A stretch of DNA of 64,000 bases from positions 806,001 through 870,000 of the forward strand of contig MU008181.1 in assembly GCA_010909165.1 (NCBI GenBank), in the 5' to 3' direction. Below are positions 43,618 through 54,100 of this stretch, in pieces (the stretch's first letter is position 1; every line of letters begins with the position of its first letter). Made by a program: the position numbers and the translations under genes. This DNA is from Anthoceros angustus. Its lineage: Eukaryota; Streptophyta; Anthocerotopsida; Anthocerotales; Anthocerotaceae. Below the pieces are notes generated by a model. That model was not told the DNA's origin. It searched no databases and worked only from the letters and a program-made list of their open reading frames with translations.

Positions 43618-44600
43618 CGTTCCACCACGCTGCACAAGCCAGAGCTGCCGAAACCATTAACCAGCAAATGTGATCTTCTTCATCATCTTGCCGGCCTCTC
43701 AAAGCTCATCCGTGTCAGGTGAAACAGACCTCTGTTCTCAGAGCTCTGTTCATTAACTGTAAAAGCACAGGGAATGAAATGCGCTCGATTTGGCAAGCCT
43801 TCCCCGGACGGAACGGATAGCGTGCCTGGATTGATGATGAAATTTACTACAATCTTTGCTGTCCTATCACATCATCCAGACAGATGTCGTTCCATTCACG
43901 TTACGATCGTGAAACAAATTTGTCTAATACGTACCGTAAAGTGCAATTCCCATGAAGTTCTTATAAGAGTGGGGAAGCGAAGGATTGCATCAAATCGGGG
44001 AGGCCATGGCGAGACTTCGAGACAGTAATATCTTATCTGACATCAGTCTCAGGGACGGGTTTCGACATCAGTGTCCTGGAGGGTTGCTACGTCTTCCAGA
44101 GCAGGAGGGACAGCTTCAAAGGTCGGGATGACGTAATGCGAGACAGATGTTTGTGGAGCAGTCATTCCGGCTGGCTTACGGCCTCTGTAACGCTTCCCAC
44201 TACCGTGTCGTGGAGCACAAAATCTGGCCACAATCGCTTGCAAGCACCATTCCTCCAGCACCACAACCAACGGACGCGAGCTTCCCCCAACAAGCGCAGC
44301 AGTGGGGTGCAGAGTGATGGAGGAGGACCAAAAACCCTACCACTTCGCTGCCGCCCACAAATAAAGCTTGGGCTCAACAGCGACTTGTGTACGTGAGTAT
44401 CTGGAAGTCTCTCCACAAACTGCCCTCTTTTCTCGATTGTGGATAACATCCACCGTGTCGAGATCAGCTTTTTTTTTCTAACCACTAGCCGTTCTCTTCT
44501 CTTCTGTGGGCCCTCCATCGATACCCTGGCCACTTGGTGCGTTGTGCTATGGGTGGACAACATATTGCTACACAGTGATGATGGCCAAGGAGAGGTTTAT
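43618..44600. other. Upstream region of the ligase-like gene and intergenic DNA
   Basis: The first few hundred bases should hold the promoter of the minus-strand ligase-like gene. Minus frames at 44049-44270 (PTFEAVPPALEDVATLQDTD) and 44162-44563 are short and unrecognised, and may belong to the LINE relic that follows. Confidence 0.4.
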
Positions 44601-44852
44601 GGTAGACAACGTATTCCAGACGTCATGATGGCCAAGGAGAGCGGTTTCTTTCCTTTCAAGGCGCGGCAGCACATTCTGCGCAATGGCGTGTCTATCAGAG
44701 CTGACCTTTTCTTGACGCGGGGGATGAGGTCTAGGTTGCAGACGTGGTTGTCACTGACCCAATCAGAGATTCTGTTAGCGATCATGTCATCATCAACCCT
44801 CCAGGTTGGGCGCGCAAGGGAGGGCAACTAAGAAAATTTACAAGTACAGGCC

Positions 44853-45052
44853 CATGCAGCAATGTCACATTGTCATCCCCTTTGCCATTGAAACCCATGG
44901 GCCTTGCAGCAATGTCACATTGTCATCCCCTTTGCCATTGAAACCCATGGGCCTTGCAGCAATGTCACATTGTCATCCCTTTGCCATTGAAACCCATGGG
45001 CCTTGCAGCAATGTCACATTGTCATCCCCTTTGCCATTGAAACCCATGGGCC
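44853..45052 (+). repeat. 50-bp tandem repeat, four copies
   Basis: TGCAGCAATGTCACATTGTC starts at 44855, 44905, 44955 and 45004. The period is 50 bp, with one copy 49 bp because a C is missing from a CCCC run. The unit lies inside coding sequence of the LINE relic (QQCHIVIPFAIETHG), and 50 is not a multiple of three. Confidence 0.95.
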
Positions 45053-45244
45053 TTGGGTAAGGTTTTTTCTCGTTTTATCAAGGAGTGCGCAAGGGCCTAC
45101 CACAACGACAAGATCGAGGTTGGCCTCCCCCTTTCCGGTGTCGTGGCATACTTCAGGCAATGGGTTTCCATCGCTGTGCAAAGGGCATTGGCCAGTGCCA
45201 TCTTTAGGACGATCACGAGCGCTGGAGACCCGGCATCAGCAACA

Positions 45245-45430
45245 CTAGTGGTAAGTAGGCCCTTCCCTATCTCGGACGGTGACATCTTGGGGGCGGTTGG
45301 GGGTTATAGGATAGATTAGTGCGGCGGCACGCCTTCCCTAGTGGTAAGTAGGCCCTTCCCTATCTCGGACGGTGACATCTTGGGGGCGGTTGGGGGTTAT
45401 AGGATAGATTAGTGCGGCGGCACGCCTTCC
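45245..45430 (+). repeat. 93-bp tandem duplication
   Basis: CTAGTGGTAAGTAGGCCCTT at 45245 and again at 45338. The two 93-bp copies are identical as far as I can read. Confidence 0.95.
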
Positions 45431-45530
45431 CTGGCTTGGTGCCCCTTCGCGGGTTGTCCCCTTTCGTCTTGGGGTAGATGAGATTTCTCATCTCATTCTT
45501 TTTATAAAGTCTCCACATTCCCCTGTGTCA

Positions 45531-46744
45531 AGATCGGCTTCCCTGGCATTGCAGACGACCGAAGGGTTTCTTCAACCTGAAGACTTTCTGACCACGAAAA
45601 AACAGAAAGCATATTATAATCACGTAAAAACATTACGCACTCTATTACCGTTTCTCACATAAGTTTCTGTGTTACAAACTGCATCCTCGGGACTGCAATC
45701 AGTAAGCATCTTTCTAAGTTTGACGTATTTATAAAGCTTAAACCCATATTGGAACGATATAATATCGTCATCTTATTATGATTTACAAGCTTTACAACTC
45801 CGTCTCTACTCAGGGATGCCATACGCGTGATTGCTGTCACGAGGATGAAGATTGCAACAGAGAAACTTCTTGAGTTTAATGACATTAGACCATCTAAGAT
45901 GTCAAACAAACAAATGCCATTACCTATCTACAATCAAATACTATACAATATGATCTAAGATGCCAAACAAGACTCCTTTCCCACTCATACTCTACAATCA
46001 AATATCAGAATATCTAAGGTGCTCAACAAAACTCCTTCCATACTCATACTCAGAACAACAAATGCTACAATAGCACCGCAGTGACACCACATATATAAGC
46101 AAATTTCTGAGTGATATTCGATGTATATATTGACATCCCATGATAATACTCGCTCATAATGTTAACCACTTTGTAAAAGAAAGATAATAATCTTAGTTAA
46201 TATCATATTGAATCCTCAAATCTGGTAGAGGATATTCCGGGGTTCGATAACCATATTAATACCCTATCATAGTTTACATTACAGAATATAATACTCACAA
46301 TACTCGCTCACAACCACTTTGTAAAAAAAGATAATAGTCTCAATTAATATCATATTAAGTCCTTAAATCTTGTAGACGGCAATCATAACCTTGATCTTAC
46401 ATATTGGGTATGAAACAGCCATAAAATTTTAACTTATTAATATGATTAATCCTTTGGAGTTGTACTCGGCTATTACATCACATTACGTTTAAACATGCAC
46501 TGGCGGTTCGCACAAGGGAACTACGGAGTCCGACCCAGAGGGCGAGATCCAAGGTGATAATCTTATATATTTTAAGTGATATATAGTAATTTTAATAAAA
46601 TTAAAAGATTAATAATCAAGATGAAAATATTTGTTCATATGAAAATATCTTTTCTATTATATATTTATAATAAATGTATAGTTAAATTAAAATATTTTAT
46701 AGCTCTAATATATTTATATTAATTGAGTGAAAATTTTCTATATA
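45531..46744. other. AT-rich intergenic DNA with degenerate repeats
   Basis: No gene seen. ATCTAAG(A/G)TGCCAAACAA-type units recur near 45893, 45954 and 46013. A roughly 75-bp direct repeat (ACTCGCTCA..., CCACTTTGTAAAA, TTAATATCATATT) occurs at 46148-46225 and 46305-46375. Confidence 0.6.
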
Positions 46745-47825
46745 AAAACGGCTTAAAACTATACCAATTATCGTTAATCGCTAATCGAAGGGCTGGGTCG
46801 GCCGCTACAAGTTGTGCCCAAAATCTTTCCAATCATATACATAAAAACGTGATAGTGCTAGTCAAGAGGCAGCCACATGGCAACACTTGATCAAAGTTGC
46901 TTGAGCCTTCAACCGCGGATTCTCAGCACTAGTGTTGTGTTAGAATCAACTGGCTGTTAAACAGCAAACCACTGCACCACTGGTGACTTCCCATGCATTA
47001 GCTAAGCTGGGTTTCCGGGGATTGTAGATGGCTCGGAAAGAACCCGAGAATCTTCTTGTTTCCTGACACTCAAGCAGTTCCACACTACCAGACTCTAAAA
47101 TGAAATACTCGTACTCAGAACGATGGAACGCTGTGATTCCCATGTGTCGGCCATATTCTCTGGCCTATTGCAAGATGACCTTAGATGAAAGATGCCTCAA
47201 AATCGGCCCAGTTGGCCATGATAGATCATCATGGCCAAGAAGAAGGAAAATGCGTTGTGCCACAGCAGTACCGAGATCATGTGCGCCTTGAGAAACGAGA
47301 GATCATAGTCAGAGATGCGCACAAAGTGCACCCATTTTCAGATGGCTCCTGCTCATGTGAGGACAGAGATCGATGCCACAAGCCGAATGCTTGCTTACAT
47401 TTGATCCGGATTACAAAGAATGGGCTAACTCCATCCAAGATATAAAAGATGGAAATAGACCGGGCAGGTCAGAAAGATGCTGCTCCATTTCAACTGATGG
47501 GCTCCAGCAGGAAGGTTTGCATGGGATACTAGGGAATCAGACCATGAGATGGCGCCTTGGCAGAGCAGCACACAGACTGACAAGGACATTTGTTCAATCA
47601 ATTCATTCTTGATTGTGGAGTTCGTCATCTACAACCAGCAAAGGGATTTCCATTACAGACAGCAGGTGAGACGTGCCAAAAGTGCTGGAGAAACGGCTTA
47701 AAACATCATCGAGCTGCTCCTGACGCCAATCTAATCGCCAATCAAGGGCTGTGGCGGCTGTTACAAAGTTGTGCCCAAAATGCTTCCAAACATTTGAGAG
47801 TGCTAGTCAACGATCGAGACAGATG
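46745..47825. repeat. Diverged direct repeat, about 130 bp, at 46745-46880 and 47692-47825
   Basis: Both contain ACGGCTTAAAAC, TAATCGC.AATC, AAGGGCTG, TTGTGCCCAAAAT and AGTGCTAGTCAA in order. Between them lie the DYW fragment and short unrecognised frames. The second copy ends about 210 bp before the lectin start codon. Confidence 0.6.
47245..47375 (+). pseudogene. DYW-domain fragment of a PPR gene
   Basis: One frame has LEKREIIVRDAHKVHPFSDG then SCSCEDRD, matching the C-terminal end of both PPR genes downstream. In another frame just upstream, KENALC runs directly into HSSTEIM; in the intact genes these (KEDALC and HSSTKIM) are about 40 residues apart, so the zinc-binding centre is deleted. 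It lies on the opposite strand to the intact genes and has no PPR repeats. Confidence 0.75.
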
Positions 47826-48038
47826 GCAGCGTTCAAGGTGGCCGTCTCGTGCTTGGCTGAATGTGCGAAAGGGCGGATAGTTGCTCGGTTTTGTGTAGAC
47901 ACCTTGCCTTGATGGGTAATGGCCAGCCATAGCATGGCCAGAATTAGACTAGACTGGGTGCTACAAATGCCATCTGGAGGTAGGTAAGGATACAATGCAG
48001 AGTGCTAATCAGGAGCGGGAGAAATCGCAGCGTTGAAG

Positions 48039-48482
48039 ATGGCCCATTCCTCCAACCTATCGCTGCTGGCCACAGGGCTGCTGCTGGTGGCTTTGGTATT
48101 TTATATGCCAGACAGAACGACGTCGCTGGAAGTGTCAACCAACAAACTGCTGCAAAACCAAGCCCTGTTTGTGGGTTCGCATCTGGTGTTGCCACCCTAC
48201 GAGTTCCTCATGCAGAAGGACTGCAACCTCGTGCTGTACAACGAGAACAATCCTCTGTGGGCGTCCAACACCACGGACACTATTTTCGAGAGCTGCTACT
48301 TCTTGTTACAGCCGGACGGGAATGGTGTGCTCTACAACTCATGGAACGATGCGCTTTTTGCCACCGACACCTGGGGCCGCAACGATGGGGCGCATACCAT
48401 CACCCTCCAGAGCGATGGGAATGTGGTCATGACCAATGCCCAAGGTGACGCCATCTGGCAGACCTATACCTCCGGTCGATAG
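48039..48482 (+). CDS. Small secreted bulb-type (GNA) mannose-binding lectin
   Basis: A 147-residue intronless gene. Start at ATG 48039; an in-frame upstream TTG is not needed. Residues 1-30 (LSLLATGLLLVALVFYM core) form a signal peptide with likely cleavage near DRTTS. One B-lectin beta-prism domain follows. The mannose-binding motif QxDxNxVxY appears as QKDCNLVLY, in degenerate form as QPDGNGVLY, and as QSDGNVVMT. The two Cys, in KDCN and ESCY, are placed for the usual disulfide. Such single-domain lectins bind high-mannose glycans and are often stress- or defence-related in plants. There is no kinase or transmembrane segment, so it is not a receptor. Confidence 0.92.
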   Translation: MAHSSNLSLLATGLLLVALVFYMPDRTTSLEVSTNKLLQNQALFVGSHLVLPPYEFLMQKDCNLVLYNENNPLWASNTTDTIFESCYFLLQPDGNGVLYNSWNDALFATDTWGRNDGAHTITLQSDGNVVMTNAQGDAIWQTYTSGR

Positions 48483-48652
48483 CTTGCTCGATGACTGTCT
48501 CGTTGTTGTAAGTTCGCAGCTTTATCTCAGGCATGTTAGCTATAGCTAGAGAACGAAGATCATGCCAGCTTGTGAGTGCTCTCGTGTCCATCTTGCAGGG
48601 TGCTGCTTGCAAGTAAATGATTTGAACGTATGTAAGCTTTCGGTTTGTGGTA

Positions 48653-51007
48653 TTAATTTCGGTCCCCACATGAGCAGGAGCCATCTGAAAAATGGTGCAC
48701 TCTGTGAGCATCTCTGACTATGATCTCTCGCTGCTCTAGGCGGGACATAATCTTGGTGCTGCTGTGGCAGTCGTTGCACATGCGAAGGTTTTTAGTGACT
48801 AGCAGCGGGGTGCCATCTGGAGTGTTTAGGAGACCGTACGCCAAAGCCAGCTTCTCTGCATGGCCACACAACGCATCTTCCTTCTCCTGCTCGGACATGG
48901 CCTTCAGCACCAGCTCTGTCTGAGATACATGGCCGCCCTCCTCCTTCAGCCTCATGTGCACACTTTTCAGCTTGGAAGAGATGTCAGGCCTCTCCTCACC
49001 CACTGTGAACTCGTGCACCTTGTTTTTCACCTCAATGCACGCCTTTGCAGGCTTCTTCGTCGCACCTGCTGACCTTCTTAAGCTCTCTATCCTATCTACA
49101 TCCATCCACCTGCCTGCGTTTGCATATATGTTGGCCAGCAACACATATGAACTTGCGTTCTCAGGCTCCAATGACACGAGTCGATCAAAACATCGCTTAC
49201 CACGCTCTATGTCACCATGGTTTCTGCAGGCACTCAACAACGATCTCCAACCCACCACATAGTCTTTGAATGGCATTGTCTGCAGTATATGTTCTGCATG
49301 GTCCAGACAGCCAAACCGCCCAAGAAGATCAACCAGGCAACTGTAGTGATAATCAGTAGGCACAATGCCATGGTCCTCCACCATGAGCCTGAAGTACCGC
49401 TGGCCCTCTTGCACCAGGCCTGCATGACTGCATGCAGCAAGAAGACTACTGAAAGTCGTCCCATTAGGCTCCAAACCTTGCCTACGCATTTCTTCGAAAC
49501 ACTGCATTGCCATCTGAGCATCACAGTGTTCAGCATAGCCATTTAGCAGAGCACTCCATGATACCACATCTCGAGTGGGCAATCTGTCAAAGATTGCACG
49601 AGCATCCTTCAAGCTTCCGCACTTTGCGTACATGTCCACCAGGCAGCTACCAATTAGGACATCGGTGTCCAGTCCCTTTTCTCGTATCAGGGCATGAAGT
49701 TGCTTCCCTTGAAGCAAAGCTCCCACCCCGGCACATGCTTGAAGGAGGCATACAAAGGTAACCTGATTGGCTACAGTGATGCCCTCATGTTGCATACTCC
49801 TATACAGACAAAGGGCTTCATGACCCTTACCCTGCTGGACATACCCTGCAATCATGGTGGTCCATGTTACAACATCTCTTCTACCCATTGTGTCGAACAC
49901 TTCCCGAGCATCCTCTAGGCTCCCACATTTTGCATACATGTCAACTAGACAGTTTCCAACCACTAAATCAGCCTCCAGTCCGCTTTCCCTAAGCTGAGCA
50001 TGAATCTTCTTCCCCTGGTGCAAAGCTCCGACGCTAGCACATGCTTGAAGGAGGCAGACAAACGTAACTACATTGGCTGGAGTCATACCATTCAGTTGCA
50101 TACTTGCATACAGATCAAGAGCCTCTTGACCCATTCCTCTCCGAGCATATCCTGCAATCATTGAAGTCCAGGACACCACGTCCCTCGTATGCAATCTGTC
50201 AAACACCTTACGGGCATCCACCAAGCTCCCGCATTTCGAATACATGTTCACCAGGCTGTTGGTTACAAAGCTGTTGGGCCTCACATCACTCGCCCGAATA
50301 TCGGCATGAACCTCCTGACCAGACACCAGATCCTCTGCACTTGCGCACGCCTTAAGGACTGCAACAAATATGTGGTTGTTGGGCTTCAGATTCGAGCCTC
50401 GCATCTGTCGATAAAGCCTGACAGCTTCCATGGGCTGTCCATGTCGGGCATGGGCCAAAATGATGCTAGCCCACAGATGGGTGTCTGGTGCAGTCACTTT
50501 GCTGAAAACCTGAGCCGCTTCCTCCAATTTCCCATGGGAGGCATACATATCGACGATGTGCGTGGCCACGAATGCATTTGACTCGAACCCGCTCTCCAGA
50601 GCCAGAACATGCACCCGCCTCCCAAGCTCCAAATTCTCCGGTCCCGCCGTGCACCTCTTCAGAACACGAGAGAAGAGAGAGGTGTCAACACGACACTCCT
50701 GCTGCACCAGGAGGTCCAAAGCACCAACAGCCTCCCTGAGCTCTCCATCCTCAAAAAGCCTCCTGGAGGTTCTAGCCATCAAATCCACTCCACCCTTCCG
50801 CTTCCTGCGAACCACACCATCGTTGCCTGCAGTTCTTGAACTGGACGCAGACAGCTCCAAGGCCGCCAACCCAGGATTGTGTCGAGCGTTTCCCCAAACC
50901 CCCTTGCAGAACTTGTGCCCCAAGTCAGGCTGGAGGAAGATTTTGCCATAGCCCACGGTAAAGGCTCGCTGAGTAGTGCAGCTGCGCAAAGTATGTCCGC
51001 CATCCAT
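48653..51007 (-). CDS. PPR protein, PLS class with DYW:KP domain (4 triplets)
   Basis: 784 residues, intronless, from ATG 51007 to the stop at 48653. After an N-terminal region that could target an organelle come about four P-L-S triplets (each with MYxxxGxLxxAxxVFxxx), then E1/E2 motifs (YHYSCLVDLLGRFGCLDHAE). A DYW-type cytidine-deaminase-like domain follows. Its zinc and catalytic residues are present: HAEK for HxE, CNDCH for CxxC, and DAHRVHHF with SCSCGD. The PG box reads KKPAKACIEV, the KPAxA signature of the DYW:KP group, and the protein ends GDRN instead of GDYW. DYW:KP proteins are associated with U-to-C editing of organelle RNA. The gene lies 172 bp downstream of a larger paralogue on the same strand. 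Confidence 0.93.
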   Translation of the reverse strand: MDGGHTLRSCTTQRAFTVGYGKIFLQPDLGHKFCKGVWGNARHNPGLAALELSASSSRTAGNDGVVRRKRKGGVDLMARTSRRLFEDGELREAVGALDLLVQQECRVDTSLFSRVLKRCTAGPENLELGRRVHVLALESGFESNAFVATHIVDMYASHGKLEEAAQVFSKVTAPDTHLWASIILAHARHGQPMEAVRLYRQMRGSNLKPNNHIFVAVLKACASAEDLVSGQEVHADIRASDVRPNSFVTNSLVNMYSKCGSLVDARKVFDRLHTRDVVSWTSMIAGYARRGMGQEALDLYASMQLNGMTPANVVTFVCLLQACASVGALHQGKKIHAQLRESGLEADLVVGNCLVDMYAKCGSLEDAREVFDTMGRRDVVTWTTMIAGYVQQGKGHEALCLYRSMQHEGITVANQVTFVCLLQACAGVGALLQGKQLHALIREKGLDTDVLIGSCLVDMYAKCGSLKDARAIFDRLPTRDVVSWSALLNGYAEHCDAQMAMQCFEEMRRQGLEPNGTTFSSLLAACSHAGLVQEGQRYFRLMVEDHGIVPTDYHYSCLVDLLGRFGCLDHAEHILQTMPFKDYVVGWRSLLSACRNHGDIERGKRCFDRLVSLEPENASSYVLLANIYANAGRWMDVDRIESLRRSAGATKKPAKACIEVKNKVHEFTVGEERPDISSKLKSVHMRLKEEGGHVSQTELVLKAMSEQEKEDALCGHAEKLALAYGLLNTPDGTPLLVTKNLRMCNDCHSSTKIMSRLEQREIIVRDAHRVHHFSDGSCSCGDRN

Positions 51008-51179
51008 CGATGAAACACTACCTCTGAGCTAGAACGATTGTCCCCCATCCGTCCATCCGTCGATGAGACACTGCAAGTCAACTAGAGATCGTTCTGAACG
51101 ATGGTGTTGTGGGTTCAAAAATCGCGTTGTTCGGATGTCTGGATGGTCGAGAATTGATGAGAAGCAGAACAGGGTATTG

Positions 51180-54100
51180 CTAGTGCCAGTCTCCACACGA
51201 ACACGACCCGTCCACAAAACGGTGCACGCGGTGTGCATCTCTAACAATGATCTCTCGCTTCTCGATCCTAGACATGATCTTGGTGCCGCTGTGGCAGTCA
51301 TCGCACATCCGGAGGTTCTTGGTGACAAGCAAGGTCGTGCCGTCTGGTGTGTTGAGAAGGCCATAAGCCAGCGCTAGCTTCTCAGCATGCCCACACAAGG
51401 CATCTTCCTTTTTCTCGTCGGACAAGGGCTTGAGCACCAGGTCTGTGTGTGGCACATGGCCTCCATCCTCCTTCAACCGCAAGTTTACGCTCCTCAGCTT
51501 GGACGAGATGTCATCCCGTTGTTCTCCCACGACAAACTCCTCCACTTTGTCGTTCACCTCGATCCATGCCCTGGCAGGCTTCTTGCAAGCTCCGGCAGAC
51601 TTTCTCAAAGTCTCTATCCTGTTTACATCCTTCCACCTACCATCGTTTGCATAGATGTTTGCCATGAGTACGTACGCAGTAGACTGTTCCGGTTCCAGTT
51701 TACGGATGTGATCGAAGCACCGCTCTCCCCGCTCTATGTCACCATGGCTTCTGCAAGCATTCAGTAGAGCTTTCCACCCTGCCGAGTCACTCTGAACCGG
51801 CATCGTTTGCAACATGTTTTCTGCCTCGTCTAAGCACCCTGACCGGCCAAGTAGATCCACCATGCAAGTGTAATGGTAGATAGTGGGCGAGATGCCATGC
51901 TCCTCCGCCATAGCTTTGAAGTACTGCTTACCCTCATCCACCAAACCCTCATGACTGCATGCCACCAGAAGGCAGATGAAAGTTGTCTCATCGGGCTCAA
52001 CACCCTGTCCAAGCATCTCTTCGAAACACAGGATGGCTGATCGACTGTCGTTATGCTGGCCTAAGCCATTTAGCAGAGCATTCCATGTCACCACATTCTT
52101 TGTGGGCAATCTGTCAAACACCCTCCGAGCATCCTTTAAGCTGCCACATTTTCCGTACATGTCCACAAGGCTATTGCCCACCGCCACATCCGCTTCCAAT
52201 CCTCGTTGCTGTATCTCTAGATGAAGTTGCTTCCCTTGTGGCAAAGCTCCGATGCTGGCACACGCTTTCAAGAGGCAAACAAACGTGACATTATCAGCTG
52301 GAGTAATGGATGCCTGTTGCATACTTTCGTAGAGAGCGAGGGCATCTTGGCCGAGCCCATGCTGGGCATACCCTGCGAGCATGGCATTCCATGTGACTAC
52401 ATCTTTAGAGGGTAGTCGATCAAATGCTTTCCGAGCATCATCTAAGCTGCCACACTTTGCGTACATGTCCACCAGACAGTTGCCGACAACCAGATCTCCT
52501 TCTAAGTTCTGTTCCTGAATCTGGTGATGTAGTTGCTTGCCTTGATGTAAGGCCCCAAGAGAGGCGCATGCGTTAAGAAGGCACGTAAATGTAACACTGT
52601 CGGGTGGAGTTTTTCCCTCATTTTTCATACTGGCATACACTGCAAGAGCTTCTTGACAGAGACCATGCAGTGCATACCCGGCTATCATTGAATTCCATAA
52701 TGCCACATCTTTCATAGGAACTCGGTCAAAAACTCGGCGAGCATCCTCTAAGCTGCCACATTTTGCGTACATGTCAACAAGGCAGTTGGCAAGCGATGGA
52801 TCAACGTCTAGTTCTCTTTTCTGGATATCTGAATGGAGTTCCTTTCCCTCTTGTAGTGCTCCGATGCTTGCACATGCTTTCAGTAGTGTGGCAAACGTGG
52901 TAACGTTGGCAGAAGTCATGTCCTGCTGTCGCATGCCAGAATACAGAGAGAGAGCTTCCTGTCCCTGTCCACGCTGGGCATATGCTGTGATCATGGCAGT
53001 CCATGTCACCATATCCCTCGTGGGCAATGTGTCAAAAACTCTTCTAGCATCCTCCAAGCTGCCGCATTTGGCATACATGTCCACCAGGCAGTTGCCCACA
53101 ACCACATCAGTTTCCAGCCCGCTTTTCTGAACCTGAGAATGTAGCTGCATTCCCTGATGCAGAGAACCAACACTTGCACACGCATTAAGAAGGCACACAA
53201 ATGTAACTCTATCAGCGGGAGTGATGCCCTCCTGTAGCATGGTTTGATACAGATTAAGGGCATCTTGACCGAGACCAGCTTGAGCATATGCTGCAATCAT
53301 GGCATTCCATGTCACCACATTCTTCACAGGCAGTCTATCAAAGACAGTACGGGCCTCTGCCAAGCTTCCCAACTTGGCATACATGTTGACCAGGCAGCTA
53401 CCAACAACCACATCAGCTTCCAACCCTCGTTCTCGAATCTGTAAATGCAGATTCTTCCCCTCATTTAAGGCCCCAACACTAACACAAGCCTTCAGCAGGC
53501 TTACAAATGTTACTGGATCAGCCAGAGTGAGCCCTGCTGCTTGCTTATTAGCATAAAGAGTGAGAGCTTCTCGTCCAAGCCCATGCTCCACGTATCCTCC
53601 AATCATGGCATTCCATGTCACTGCATCTTTGGTTGGCAGTCTTTCAAACAGGCTTCTAGCATCTGCTAGCCTGGCACACTTGGCATACATATTCACCAAG
53701 CAGTTGCCCACCACCACATCGCACTCAAGCTGTCTTTCCTGAATCTGAGTATGCAGCTGTTGACCTTCCTGGAGTGCTCCAATGCTTGCACAGGCCTTCA
53801 AAAGTGACACAAATGTCACGTGATCGGCTGGAAACATGCCTTCCTGCTGCATCTTTGCATTAAGAGAGAGGGCTTCTTGGCTGCGCCCATGCTGTGCATA
53901 TCCTGTAATCATGGCCGTCCATGTCACCATATCCCTTGTTGGTAACATGTCAAATACTCTGCGAGCATCCTCTAGGCTCCCACATTTTGCATACATGTCC
54001 ACTAAGCTGCTGCCAATAAGTATATCAGATTCTAATCCCCTTTCCTGTATCTGCATATGAAGCTGCTCACCCTCACATGATGCTTGAATACTGGCACATG

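Larger units (their letters stand above)
44601..45530 (+). pseudogene. LINE-like retroelement 3' relic, second copy
   Basis: Pieces in shifting frames: GFFPFKARQHILRNGVSIRA, DLFLTRG, DHVIINPPG, QQCHIVIPFAIETHG, then a longer frame GKVFSRFIKECARAYHNDKI, EVGLPLSGVVAYFRQWVSIA, VQRALASAIFRTITSAGDPA. Same order as the relic at 976-1510. It ends with a T-rich TTTTTATAAAGTC stretch near 45505. It contains two internal tandem duplications, listed separately. Confidence 0.55.
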
